Of a stretch of DNA of 64,000 nt, positions 1-11,953 are shown in pieces. Source of the stretch: Cercis canadensis. Lineage: Eukaryota > Streptophyta > Magnoliopsida > Fabales > Fabaceae. Below the pieces are notes generated by a model. It had not been told where the DNA came from, made no database searches, and saw only the letters and a program-made list of their open reading frames with translations. Each line of letters starts with the position of its first letter. Position 1 is the first letter of the stretch. The stretch spans positions 1,395,546 through 1,459,545 of the forward strand of contig QAOA01001251.1 in assembly GCA_003255065.1 (NCBI GenBank), given 5' to 3'. The position numbers and the translations under genes were made by a program.

Positions 1-400
1 AAAAGTTTAATCTTTTATGGAATCCATTGAGAGTGACATCAGATATATGCATTGCTCTCTTCGATTTGAACACTTCCAGTTCACCATCAGCAACTTGAAT
101 TGGTTCCACAAATCATTTACTTCAATAAAATATCCAATAAGTTGAACGTGTTAAGTGAGTTACGTGCCTCTTCACTAGAATTTGTTCCACAAATCATTTT
201 TCTTTGTTGTCTTGTGTGGATAGTGAACTTTCTATTCTGAACTCTCAATTTGTCTTTTTGTTGCACGGAATCGCTTGCTAAGTTTTGGAATACTGCTCCG
301 GCGTTATATAAATTTCAGAGCCGTTCCAATTTCTTTGTTCAAGTTATAATACAAGGAAACGGTGCCTCTCTTGCATTGCTCGAGAGCATTTAACAACACA
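1..400 (+). promoter_or_regulatory. 5' flank and TATA box of the first P450 pseudogene
   Basis: No gene is seen here. A TATATAAA stretch lies at 305-312, about 90 bp before the P450 start codon at 401, a normal spacing for a plant TATA box plus short leader. The rest is AT-rich with no other recognisable element. Confidence 0.45.
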
Positions 401-3153
401 ATGATCTCTTGCATATTCCTGGTTTCCCTTGCACTCTTTCTTACGTTGACATTGATCAAACAGTTGAGAAAGGCTGTTCCAGAAAAGAAGCTCCCACCAG
501 GTCCAAGAAGGGTGTAATATGAAATAATAATATAATAATATGCATGAATATCCTTGTAACCATCATCCCTTTATTATCGGGATTGATATTGATAGCAAAA
601 TATCCTTGTAATCATCATCCCTTCATTATCGGGATTGATACTAGCATAGAAGATAACTGACCTAGAAGAATCATAAGAGATATTTGAACCTATCTGTAGG
701 TGATAGCTATCTTGGCCTCCAAGCTGGCTGTGTATATATATGTGTATTCATATCATATCAATATAACAGTGACTTGAGTTATTCACCAAAATTTGTTATA
801 GTATCAGAGCTATTCATGCTCAACTGAGATCATGTGTCACAATTGTATTCCATGGCAGAGGCACGGGAACAAGGACAAACTGTTGTTGTGAAGAAGACTC
901 CTTCACCATATGATTTGAATTCGAATGAAAACTCGAGAAACGTGATTACTCAAGTGTAATTGTGGGGCGAAAACTATGAGGAATGGGCTAGGGCCATGCG
1001 AAATTCTCTGCATGCATGGAGAAAGTGGGGATTTGTCGATGGAACCATCAAACAGCCAAATGAGAGAACCTCCGAGATGGAGGACTGGTGGACTGTTCAG
1101 TCCATGCTGGTGTCATGGATCCTGAATACTGTTGAACCAAGTATGTGTTCTACAATCTCATATATGGAGAATGCGCATGACCTGTGGGAAGATATCCGAG
1201 AACGATTTTCAGTTGTGAATGGTCTGAGAATTCAGCAACTGAAGTCCGATCTCGCCAAATGTAAACAAGGAGGTATGACCATGGTAGCATACTATGGAAA
1301 GTTGAAAACTTTGTGGGACAAATTAGCAAACTATCAACAGATACCGATTTGCACTTGTGGAGGGTGTAAATGTGACATTGTCTCTCATTTGGAGAAGCGA
1401 TGGAAGGAAGAAAGAGTCCACCAATTCTTGCTAGGCTTGGAGGACTTGATGTATGGGACGGTCCACTCCAATTTGCTTGCCACTGATCCCTTACCTTCAC
1501 TAAATAGGGTGTATTCTTCACTGATCCAGGAAGAAAGAATGAAAGCCATCACCCGAGCAAAGGAAGAACGAGGGGGAGGTTATGGGGCTGGCTGTGCAAA
1601 CTGGGGCAAGATTAAAGGGATTATGGTTACAAGGATATTCATGCATATTATTATATTATTATTTCATATTAGGGTGCCACTTATTGGCAACCTCCACCAG
1701 CTTGGCCACTTACCTCATGTTTCCCTTCAACATGGACCCCTCATGTTATTGCAATTGGGTTCCATTCCCACTTTGGTAATCTCTTCTGCTGAAATGGCTA
1801 GAGAGGTTTTCAAGAACCATGATCTTGTATTTTCAAGCAGGCCAGCGTTATATGTGGCGAAAAAACTCAGTTACGACTGCTCCGCCGTGTTGTTTGCTCC
1901 TTATGGTGAGTACTGGAGGGAAATCAGGAAAATTCTGATCTTGGATCTGCTGAGTACAAAGAGGGTTCAAGCATTCCAAGCTGTGAGGAATGAGGAAGTA
2001 AAAAATATGCTTCATTCCATAGCCATTTATTCATGTCCTGTCAATTTAAGTGAATTGTTTGCTAACCAATAACATTGTGTGCCGGATTGCGTTTGGTAAT
2101 AAATATGAGGGTGCAGCAGATAATAATACAAGTAAATTTCATGAAATGCTTAGAGAAGTTCAGGACTTACTGGGAGGATTCTGTGTAGCAGACTTCTTTA
2201 CAGGATTGGGGTGGGTGGTTCAACAAGTTCAGTGGCCTCGAAAGCAGGCTAGACAAGAACTTCAGAAAGTTGGATAACTTCTATGACAAAGTGATTAAGG
2301 AACATCTTGATTCCTGATGGCCTGAACCGGAGCATGAAGATCTTGTTGATGTACTTCTTCGAGGTCAGAAGGACCCAAACCAAGCAATTGCCATCAATAT
2401 TGACCAAATCAAGGGTGTGCTAGTTGTACGTTATTTGCTTCTCTTTTTTCATAGATGCATCCTAGATATTTATTGGTTAACTCATACCCATTTCATCTTT
2501 ACCTTAATTTCTGCTAATTCAAGTATGAAGAAAGGAAAAAACTTTCTTTCTGAGTATGCAGGACATATTTGTTGCAGGCACTGACACGTCTTTAGCCACA
2601 GTGGTATGGACAATGGCTGAGCTGATTAGGAATCCACGTGTGATGAAAAAGGCACAAGATGAGGTGAGACAAGTTGTCAAAGGAAAAGATATGGTGGAAG
2701 AGAGTGACCTCTCAAAACTCACGTACTTCAAATTAGTGGTGAAGGAAGGATTGAGACTCCATCCACCAGCCCCATTATTAGTTCCTAGAGAAACGACTGA
2801 AACTTGCATGATCAAAGGGTATGAAATTCCTCCCAAAACGAGAGTGTTTATCAATGCCAAGTCAATAGCTACGGATCCAAATTGCCGGGAGAATCCAAAT
2901 GAGTTTGTACCAGAGAGATTCCTAAATAGCGCAATTGATTACAGAGGACAACACTTCCAATTGTTGCCATTTGGGACAGGCAGGAGGGGTTGTCCTAACA
3001 TCAACTTTACTATGCCGCAAATTGAGCTAACACTAGCAAATTTCTGCATCTTTTTGACTGGGAACTCCCCCATGGACTGAAAAGAGAAGACCTTGATATG
3101 GAAGAAGCATCCGACATTACAATGCACAAGAAACTCCCCTCTGGCTAATAGCT
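401..3153 (+). pseudogene. CYP71-type cytochrome P450 pseudogene, split by a retroelement
   Basis: This was a microsomal P450 monooxygenase of the CYP71 clan. Seen in order: ATG at 401 with a hydrophobic anchor, the proline-rich hinge PPGPRR, the substrate-recognition N-half (1677-2424), a GT-AG intron (2425-2562), and exon 2 with the I-helix AGTDT motif, the K-helix EGLRLHP, the PERF motif and the heme-binding [10 protein letters not shown] at about 2968-2997. A 1.16-kb copia-type element interrupts exon 1 just after the hinge. The host sequence is also broken on its own: a frame change near 2066, another near 2215, an in-frame stop near 2317 and a frame change near 3045, plus loss of about five residues after SLQH. 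It cannot encode a full P450. The substrate cannot be inferred. The 3' end is duplicated at an N (see 3159-3427). Confidence 0.9.
515..1671 (+). mobile_element. Copia-type LTR fossil with one LTR end inverted, inside P450 exon 1
   Basis: The element lies between two copies of the 5-bp target duplication GGGTG (510-514 and 1672-1676), and the P450 coding sequence continues on both sides. The left part (515 to about 795) looks like an LTR. It contains an internal direct repeat (about 549-588 and 599-639) and is followed at 799-810 by a sequence close to the initiator-Met tRNA primer-binding site of plant copia elements. A gag-like region (about 853-1610, UBN2/retrotran_gag type) follows. No protease, integrase or reverse transcriptase is present. 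The right end (about 1614-1671) is the reverse complement of the first 57 bp of the LTR, so the element has terminal inverted rather than direct repeats. It is a short, broken, rearranged derivative. Confidence 0.8.
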
Positions 3154-3158
3154 AGCCN

Positions 3159-3427
3159 GAGAATCCAAATGAGTTTGTACCAGAGAGATTCCTAAATAGC
3201 GCAATAGATTACAGAGGACAACACTTCCAATTGTTGCCATTTGGGACAGGCAGGAGGGGTTGTCCTAGCATCAACTTTACTATGCCGCAAATTGAGCTAA
3301 CACTAGCAAATTTCTGCATCTTTTTGACTGGGAACTTCCCCATGGACTGAAAAGAGAAGACCTTGATATGGAAGAAGCATCCGACATTACAATGCACAAG
3401 AAACTCCCCTCTGGCTAATAGCTAGCC
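3159..3427 (+). repeat. Second copy of P450 3' end across a single N (probable assembly duplicate)
   Basis: Positions 2889-3157 and 3159-3427 are near-identical 269-bp copies of the P450 heme-loop region, separated only by the N at 3158. The differences are a few single bases. The same pattern occurs at other Ns in the window, so this is best read as two unmerged contig ends or haplotypes rather than a biological duplication. Confidence 0.85.
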
Positions 3428-3689
3428 CAGTCCATACGTAGTGCCTTGAAAATATTGTTTTTTTTCTTTGAAAAAAAATGAGACTTTTTTGTTTGTTCTA
3501 CATATTTAGATTCATACTTGGTAATGAGGAACTAAACGGAGTCAGAATAACTGCATTTAATGATGAAATATGTTTGAACTTTGATGTATCTTTTTTCCTT
3601 GCCATAATGTCTGAAGTTCTTAGTGGAGAAATTATATGGAATTAGATATATATTATGTAAAGGAAAGATTTTCCTTTCTGGGTATGCAG

Positions 3690-4281
3690 GATATCTTCAT
3701 TGCAGGTACAGATACATCTTCAGTCACACTGGTTTGGATAATGGCTGAGCTGATAAGGAATCCATGTGTAATGAAAAAAGCAGAAGATGAAGGAAGACAA
3801 CTTGTCAAGGGTTAAGAGATGCTGGAAGAGAGGGACCTTTCACAAAACTCACATACCGACTCCATCCACCAGTTCCATTGCTTGTTGTTCCCAGAGAAAC
3901 CACTGAGACTTGCACGATCAAAGGGTTTAAAATTCCTGCAAAGACGAGGGTGTTTGTTAATGAGAAAACAATAGGAAAAGATCCAAATTGTTGGAAGAAT
4001 TCAAATGAGTTTGTGCCAGAGAGATATTCCGAAATAGCACAATTGATTACAGAGGACAACACTTGGAAACACTACCGTTTGGGACAGGTAGTGGAGGTTG
4101 TCCCGGTGTGAACTTTGCTATTCCTCTAATAGAGCTTGCACAAGCAAATCTTCTGCATCGTTTTGACTGGGAACTTCCCCATGGGCTGGAAAGAGAAGAC
4201 CTTGATATGGAACAAGCATTTGGCCTTACAATGCACAGGAAAGCTCCTCTCTTACTAATACCTATCACCGTCCATGTCTAG
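3690..4281 (+). pseudogene. Second CYP71-type P450 pseudogene (exon 2 only)
   Basis: A tandem relative of the upstream P450. An intron-like tract ends in CAG at 3689, and exon 2 then starts with the I-helix AGTDT region, followed by RLHPP, the heme-binding FGTGSGGCPG near 4080-4105, and the usual C-terminus ending in TAG at 4279-4281. Breaks include an in-frame stop near 3813, loss of part of the K-helix region near 3850, and frame changes near 4025-4065. No exon 1 is visible upstream. The C-terminal third is better preserved than in the first copy, where it is frameshifted, so the two decayed separately. Confidence 0.85.
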
Positions 4282-5175
4282 TTTACTGCCTTCACTGAAA
4301 ACATGAATTTTGCACTAATGTAAATCCTGACAAAAATCTATTAGCACACTTTTTAATTTTCTATACATAAAAATACTTAATTTTCTTCAAGCTTATTAAT
4401 GGTTTCCAAGAAAGAAAATTATTGAAATAATTCAAAAATAAAGTTCAAATTGATTTAAAAATTTTAAATAAAATTGAAAGATAACAAAAATGTAATGTGA
4501 TGATAGAGATGTATCTGCCAACCTGGCGTCTTTAGCCATTAGCGACTAAGACATGCATCATATCCATGTCACAGTCAATGAGCTGTTTGACCTTAGAGGA
4601 CAATCCCCAAATCTCAATCATCAGTCTTATGATAGATGACAAACTAAAATACATCTTGTAAACAGGAATTAAAAAAGATAAAGGTTATGCTAAAGGGCGG
4701 AGTCTAAAATATCCATGGATGAAAATAGGCACTAGTGCACATTATCTCTATGATCGTTAAAGTTTTATTCAATGGTTCAGATTGTATTTAGTGTTACCTG
4801 AAGAACTAATTTTAAGAAATGTAATAATATGACCCAATATTTTTATAAAATTATGCATTTACCCCATAATTTTTTACAAACATGCGGATGCATGCAGACA
4901 TACACAGAAACACATCATGACAAATATAGCAGATCCCGTTGCCGACACTGTGCACATCAACGAACAAAAAGCAAGTAAATCTAACATCCCATCTGCTTCA
5001 GGAGTATAAGCTAAACATAAACAGTCCCTCGAGAAATAAATTCTCAAAGTTTCCTAGGAAAAACCCCACATAATCATAGAATAAAACCAAGTAACTCACT
5101 TGTAAAACCCAATTGGCTCAGAAAGTCCACAAAAACTAGAAAAGAAGAGAGCTCCCAAAACCTGGATTCATCTAC
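4282..5175. other. Intergenic, nothing recognised
   Basis: AT-rich sequence with no open frame, RNA gene or repeat boundary that I can support. Confidence 0.5.
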
Positions 5176-5219
5176 AAAATGCTCAACCCACAAAACAAAA
5201 TCAAACGAAGATAAACATT

Positions 5220-5833
5220 GACAAGAACATCACACTTGATAAATGTCTCCACTATTTCCAAATTCCCAATGCTAGCTGCAGAATGCCCAGCCTTCTTCAT
5301 CAGCACTATTTATCACACTTGATAAATCAGCAGATGACAGCACCTTCACCACCTGATTCCATAGAGATGAACAATGGTTAAATGCAGTTATCCAAAAACA
5401 CTAAAGTCCATAAAGCAACTCCACAACTAACATATGCCCTACAAATTTTGGGCAACTAAAAAAATTTAACCACAACCAAACCCAAATTTCTCCTTCTAAT
5501 TAACCCAATTTTTTTTTTAAAAAAAAAAATACAAAAAGTTCTTATTTTTCTAGCAGTAGACCAGAAATAAGAAGACCCTTATCAACGCAGTAGCTAAAAT
5601 TCGCTGATGAAATGTGGAATTGAAGAATATGGCTCAAGAAGAACCTGGGAGTGACCAGAAGAAGCAGCGACGTGGAGAATGGAGCGATCGTCTTTATTTC
5701 TGAGAGAGAGAGCTCTCGAGAGATTTTTCGGAGAGAGAGATTCGAAGGTGGACGAGTTGCCGTTTTCAGCTGCTTTGAAGAGGTCCTGTCCTTCCATGTC
5801 TTGCTGCTCTGATTTCGAAGCATCTACTTCCAA
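5220..5833 (-). pseudogene. Gankyrin-like ankyrin-repeat pseudogene (26S proteasome regulatory subunit 10 type)
   Basis: On the minus strand, 5833-5625 encodes a residue string typical of the N-terminus of plant 26S proteasome non-ATPase subunit 10-like ankyrin proteins (DLFKAAENG, then RSILHVAASSGHSQ), ending at a plausible CAG|GT donor. A second exon at about 5355-5220 continues after a CAG acceptor with VVKVLSSAD, INSADEEGWA and HSAASIGNLEIVETF. The family's start ATG is TTG here (5833-5831), a few bases are lost after EGWA so the frame shifts, and the remaining ankyrin repeats are absent. It is a fragment that kept an exon-intron boundary, so it is a broken genomic copy and not a retrocopy. 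Confidence 0.75.
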
Positions 5834-5905
5834 TTTTTAGCATCAAAACCTCCAATTCAACTCAGAATTTGAGAGAGAGAACAATTAGCTTGCACAGTTC
5901 CACAG

Positions 5906-5943
5906 AAAATGCTCAACCCACAAAACAAAATCAAACGAAGATA
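5906..5943 (+). repeat. 38-bp direct repeat flanking the ankyrin fragment (other copy 5176-5213)
   Basis: The 38-bp tract beginning AAAATGCTCAACCC occurs at 5176-5213 and again at 5906-5943, identical by eye. The two copies bracket the ankyrin pseudogene. This may mark a microhomology-mediated rearrangement or the edge of a small duplicated block. Confidence 0.8.
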
Positions 5944-7500
5944 CATGACTAGAAAACCCAGATGAGAATTCACCTTCCCTCACGCTTTCTGGTTGCGAAA
6001 CTAAAGCCAGCGAGAGGAGAGAGAGACAGAGAGAAAAATGTATGTTTTTGGTTAGTAGGCAACAAATATAAATACATAAAGTTTATTGGGCCAAAATATA
6101 ATTAATCATTTATAGTTAATATTAAATCATCAAATCTGAAACATACATGTGGCTTAATCTCAGCAATTTATTGTCCTTTGCACCGGTGCCCATTTTATGG
6201 CATTGGTATTATAGACTCAGCCATGCTAATGATAGCGTTATATTCTTTTTAGTTAAGTAAGATTTAGTGAGATTTATAATGTAATTTTAATGTTATTGTG
6301 AAGATCTTAAAAAATTGTGTATTTTAGTCTGTGTTAGAACATATAATTTCTTATCAAATATAAAAACAACGAGATATAAAAAAAGCGTGTCAAGAATTAA
6401 ACTTTAAAAATTATTTTATGGCCCATTTTTTTATATTGCGCTATTTTTATATTTTATAAAGAATTATGTGTTATGTTATATACTGAGTGACTTAATTTTT
6501 TCATATCTTCATAATGACACCAAAATTATTAGATGAATCTAACTCAAACCTACCAAACTAAAAAAGTGATAGCATAGTGTTAAAAAAAAACAAAGGAAAT
6601 AGTCACTATGGTACCCTTTCACGGTCTAATTATAAGTATAGCATTATAGCAATGCAGACAAAGAATCTCCACCGTCTACAGCTAGCAATGAACCAATCAT
6701 TTTTGGTGCAGTGTTAGGAAAATGATCACATGGGATCACAAAGGATTGCAATAAGGTAAAGCAAATCATTTTGTGAGCAGTTTTGTCAAGATACAATTTT
6801 TTTCCTTTAATTATATCTTACATCATATCATATTTGCTTTTCTATAGTTCAGATACTTACTGTTTTCCATTGATATCCTCTAAGCATTTAATAGTATATC
6901 TTTTGTAATTAGACAGGGTTGACTTGTATTCAAGGATTTTAGGATTCCAAGCCATGTCTACTCTTTGATGAACATAAGATAGGGATAATTTCTGCTAAAT
7001 ATTTGAAAAATTAAGATTTTTCAAATATTTTAATTGATTAATTCCTTCATTCTTTAATGAGTATGTAGATATAATTTAAGAATTAAAATAATCACCAATA
7101 TTTCAAGAAATTACAATGTGTAAATAACCAAATATCCTGACAGTGATTGACATGTAGACCCTGGAGAGAGAGTTAANCAAATATCCTGACAGGGATTGAC
7201 ATGTAGACCCTGTGAGAGAGTTAAGTAGTTGCATGTTGGGCGTATAATAGAAATTAGAGAGGGAAGGGAAGGGAAGACGGCTGTCGCTATCAGAAGCCAC
7301 CAAGCACCGAAGAAACCCATTTGTCTCCCAACTGTAGAGAGAGAAACTTCGAGGAAACAACCTTGGCCACCAAACCCAACATCCTATTCCTATTCTCAGT
7401 AAAACAACATAATCCATATTACCAAAAAAAAAAAAAAAAATACATAATCCATTATCGGTNAAAAAAAAACTACATAATCCATTATCGGTTACTTCAGGCT
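5944..7500. other. Intergenic and promoter side of the RGLG gene, with two N-join duplicates
   Basis: AT-rich, with no gene seen. The N at 7177 separates near-identical 48-bp copies (7129-7176, 7178-7225). The N at 7460 separates A-rich 28-bp copies (7432-7459, 7461-7489). Pyrimidine-rich sequence at about 7500-7588 followed by GTATCA is a plausible non-coding first exon of the RGLG gene, with a leader intron ending near 7993. Confidence 0.5.
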
Positions 7501-8015
7501 TCACTCTTTCCCCTCTCTCATATGCTCTGCCCTCAAACTCAAACTCAAATGCTCTTGCACAATTTCACTATCTTTTAGTCCCCACAAGGTATCAAGTTTT
7601 CAAATTTCTTGGATTTATTTGTTTTATCTGTTTATTATTTCGAATTCATGATTCACTTAATTTGGGTGGAATGCAGTTATAATTGAAAAGTAGGGTGTCA
7701 CTGATAGCTCAGAGCTGCCAAAAAAAGGAAAGAAAGAAAGAAAGAAAGAAGAGTGGGGCTTGTTTTAGTTTTTATAAATGTGAGTGATAGAATGCAGATT
7801 CGGGGAAGAGGAAGAATAAAAACCTCGTTTTCATCGGTCACAGAAAAAAAAATTTAAATAAATAAAACAATTGAGGTCGTGTTTAATGTTATAATTATCA
7901 AAGAATTAATTAGCTTTACTTTTTTAAGAGTAATGTGATCTGATTAGGTACAGTTCCTGGAGATTTCGTTCTAATGCTTTTATCTGGCGCAGAATTTCTG
8001 TAGATTATAGTGTTG

Positions 8016-11000
8016 ATGGGTGGATCACATTCAAAACGAGGAAGCTCGAGGCAACGTTCAACTACTAGTTCCACTTCATATTCGTGGAATTATCCTCAAT
8101 CACAATATGGATATGGGCAACAAAGCCACGACCATGTGTCTCAGCAGTATGGGCCTCCATCTCAAAGCTATGGCGGTGGTCGTGTTTCAGAACCAAAAAA
8201 GAGGTTAGAGCGGAAGTATTCAAGGATAGAGGACAATTATAATAGCTTGGAGCAGGTAACTTTTACTCCCTGCTTATCAATGTATGAAAAGGTGTAATTG
8301 CAGAGCAATGTAGTTGCTCACAATCTTTCATATATGATGAAAAGCATTGCCTTTCAATATTTTGTTGTGTTTTACTATTATCTTGACACTTTCCTTTAAA
8401 GGATGGTATGGACTTGAGGTAAAAGAAATAATTTCCTTTGTTTGTGGATTGCTCTTGAGATACAGATAATCAATTTGAGCAATATTCATATCTAATTGTT
8501 ATTTTCATTTCATCATTATAAATGGGAATGTGGATTTGAGTTTATTGATCTGACTAATGGCACTACACCAGTAATTGGTATTTCAAATCATATATTTTTT
8601 TGGCATTCTGCATTAATTTTCCATTATGGCAGGTAACTGATGCTCTAGCACGCGCTGGCTTAGAGTCTTCCAATCTAATCGTTGGTGTTGATTTCACCAA
8701 GAGCAACGAGTGGACAGGTTTTGCTTTGTTTGATAGCTCTCCTTCTGAATATTNGTATTTCAAATCATATATTTTTTGGCATTCTGCATTAATTTTCCAT
8801 TATGGCAGGTAACTGATGCTCTAGCACGCGCTGGCTTAGAGTCTTCCAATCTAATCGTTGGTGTTGATTTCACCAAGAGCAACGAGTGGACAGGTTTTGC
8901 TTTGTTTGATAGCTCTCCTTCTGAATATTCTCCTTTTGCAATTGTGTTAACATGCATAACTTGCTTTTTCGTATTAGGTGCACGGTCATTCCAAAGGAGG
9001 AGCCTCCATCACATTGGCCATGAACAAAACCCTTATGAACAAGCAATATCAATTATCGGAAAAACATTGTCTTCTTTTGATGAGGATAATTTAATTCCAT
9101 GTTTTGGCTTTGGAGATGGTAACTTTATGAAATATTGTTACATTTCATGTTTATGAATTAGATTTATACTTAAGAATCTGTTATCCTGATGAGTTAGATT
9201 ATTTATGGTATTGGCAGCATCAACACATGACCAAGAAGTTTTTAGTTTCTATCCGGATGAAAGATTTTGTCAGGGATTTGAAGAAGTGTTGAGTCGATAT
9301 AGAGAACTGGTCCCTCAGTTAAGGCTTGCAGGTACTGTAACTTAGGCAAACTTTCTTTCCTGTCTCCGTCCATAATGAGCATCTTGCTTATGGTATTTTT
9401 GCCTTCTTGCGTGTGACAGGACCAACATCATTTGCCCCAGTCATTGAAATGGCAATCACTATAGTTGAGCAAAGTGGTGGCCAATACCATGTGTTATTAA
9501 TCATAGCAGATGGGCAGGTAAAACATTTATGGGTTGAATTTGTAAATAACTGTACTTCATATTTGAATGAGGTTACTTTAAATATCAAAATGATTAGGTG
9601 GTGTTTGACACCAAATAGCATGCAAAGTATAACTTTTTCAGATTTGATGATGCAAAGATTAGGACCTCACTTTAATAACGTATCTAACCAAACAAATGCA
9701 AAAATTGTGGCAGAAACCCCAAGAGCAATATCTATTACAGCATATACCTTGTCTTTGGGATGCTTTGAAGAGATGTCAAATGTGGCTGCTAAATGAGGAA
9801 TCAAAGTTTTTTTAAAAAATGGTTCTAATTATGTAGGGAACTACTGAGAAACTTAAGGATTACATTTGCCGCAAGAATTAAGCATGGACTGGTCCAGCTT
9901 TCCTGTGGCCTTTAATTTGCAATATGAGATTATGTATGAAGAACTATTTGAAGTTGAGGGTTGTCAACTTGTCACAGGTGACAAGAAGTGTTGACACCGA
10001 ACGTGGTCAGTTAAGCACACAAGAAAGGCAAACTGTTGAAGCTATTGTGAAAGCAAGGTAATTATCTGTTTTGCTTTCGATTTTACCCTTCTTGTTTGAA
10101 ATTTCTGAAATAGGTCGTGTTACCTTCAGTGAATATCCCTTGTCAATCATATTAGTTGGAGTTGGAGATGGGCCATGGGACATGATGAGAGAATTTGATG
10201 ATAACATCCCATCCCGGGCCTTTGATAATTTCCAGGCATGTATCTCCAGGTCATAAGTTGTCAGTTTTGCTCTTGCTCCAGAGCGTGCACTCTTTATGTT
10301 CTTTCTTGATCATGATCAACTTGATTTCTCTTCTTCTTACTTTTTTTTTTTTGCCCCCTTTGGTAGTTTGTGAATTTTACTGAAATAATGTCAAAGAATA
10401 TGGATCGTTCCAAAAAAGAAGCAGAATTTGCACTTTCTGCTCTGATGGAAATACCCTCCCAGTACAAGGCAACGCTAGAACTGAATATATTGGGGTAACA
10501 AGAATGATTTTCTGTGGTAGGCTTTTGAAGTATTTGATATTTTAGCGGTTTATAAAGTCATCTAAGATGTATTATTTTCTAATCAGTGCTCGTAGAGGGA
10601 AGGGCATAGACAGGATTCCTCTTCCACCGCCTCTATATGGTGCAGCATCTTTCAACACCTCAAAGGCTTCCCGTTCAAGCAGTTTTCGTCCAAATGTGCC
10701 CTCTAGTGAACGCGACGTTGGCACTGCTCCTCCTGCAAGTTCTGCGTCTGATAATCACGTACGTACTCTCTTCCTATTGCGACCAAGATTGTAGCTTTGC
10801 ATAAATTCCATTCAAACCATACTAAACGATTATGTTATGTACTGTTGTCAGCTTTGTCCCATTTGCATCACCAATCCTAAAGACATGGCCTTTGGTTGTG
10901 GACACCAGGTAACAGAGTCAGAGAGTTCAATTTTTTCGATTATAAATTTATAGTATTATTATAGATTATTGGATGCATATAAGTTATATGGATCATCTTC

Positions 11001-11094
11001 AATTAATTTGCAGACATGCTGTGACTGTGGACAAGACCTTCAATTATGCCCCATTTGCAGGAGTACCATTGATACAAGAATTAAACTTTATTAG
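8016..11094 (+). CDS. RGLG: RGLG-type RING E3 ubiquitin ligase (copine/vWA + RING)
   Basis: Predicted 433-aa E3 ligase. In Arabidopsis the RGLG family is plasma-membrane associated and acts in auxin, ABA and drought signalling. Exons: 8016-8255, 8809-8893, 8978-9118, 9218-9331, 9420-9517, 9978-10057, 10130-10235, 10367-10494, 10587-10758, 10852-10908, 11014-11094; phases agree throughout. The start is MGGSHSK, whose Gly2 fits N-myristoylation. Next come a Gln/Tyr/Ser-rich linker, a copine/von Willebrand A domain from about residue 92 with a MIDAS-like DFTKS (D100), and a C-terminal RING from residue 390 (CPIC, CGH, CCDC, CPIC). Intron 7 uses a GC donor (10236-10237). Exon 2 also appears at 8633-8717 in an assembly duplicate, and only the copy at 8809 is used here. 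The gene looks intact. Confidence 0.93.
8578..8929 (+). repeat. Duplicated RGLG exon 2 across a single N (probable assembly artefact)
   Basis: 8578-8753 and 8755-8929 are near-identical copies (one T-run differs by one base) joined by the N at 8754. Each contains the intron 1 end, the whole 85-nt exon 2 and the intron 2 start. Using both copies would insert an extra 85-nt exon and shift the frame, which supports an artefact. Confidence 0.88.
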
Positions 11095-11953
11095 ATTATT
11101 TCTCCTCTGAAAACTTGTGGATGTCATTTGGGCTGAGATATCAGACTTCTAGTTCTCTTGCAATTGTCCAGGAAACAGACAAGAACGGTGAGCGGTGATC
11201 GGATCTGGATTGTACATATTTAATTGATTCTATTTTATGTTATAATCATGTTGTATATTAATGAGCTTCGTCAGCCATAATATGACTGGGTGCTGCTTCT
11301 GCATTGCTCATTAATTGTCGAAGTAGATTGTTTTCACTTGCAGTATGTTGCCCTGTGATCCTTTTTAAATTAATTCTGTGACGATTTATAAATTTCATGC
11401 TCCATATCTTGAAGTTGTTTTTTTTTTTTAAGACTTTAAATTCAAACATAAAATTCATGAATATTTCAAAATTCATGAAGATAACTTCAATATTACTCAG
11501 CTATTATAGATTATTTGGTTCTTGAAATTACTTTTTAAACCATATTCTATAATCAAATTAAAATAAAATTCCTATTAAATTCTTTTAACATGCTACTGTT
11601 TATAAGTGAAAAAAGCAAAGAAAATAATTATGATTTTATATTGTCTGTTTTTTTTTTTTTTAATGGATATAGTGTCTAAAATTTTTTATGTTATAATTTT
11701 ACTTCTTATTTCAACAACCGATTCAATCCTTTCTTGCATGAACCCGTTTAAGTTGGATGTCAATATAACCCAGGCACTCCCCTCACAGCAAGATTCAGCG
11801 TAAATGAAAATCGTACATTTTGCCGAAGAGATTGCTTCGTTTCAGCTTCCAAGTGCATGACTATTCAAGCACACTAGAAAAGGAGGCTCAGAGCAATCAA
11901 CTGTTGCCACTATTACCACATTGTGCTTGCTACCTCTTCCCAAAATAAAAATC
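11095..11953. other. Intergenic between RGLG and the oxidase gene
   Basis: Holds the RGLG 3' untranslated region and the oxidase promoter/leader. It is AT-rich with T runs near 11415 and 11647. No further gene seen. Confidence 0.5.

Noticed and set aside
960-2072. A long open frame running from retroelement sequence into P450 sequence, which might look like a fusion gene.
   Set aside because: It starts at a non-ATG codon, ends early in the P450 part, and is explained by an element inserted in an exon of an already decayed gene.
8633-8717. An extra RGLG exon (a second copy of exon 2).
   Set aside because: It lies in an N-join duplicate, and including it would break the frame of a well-conserved protein.
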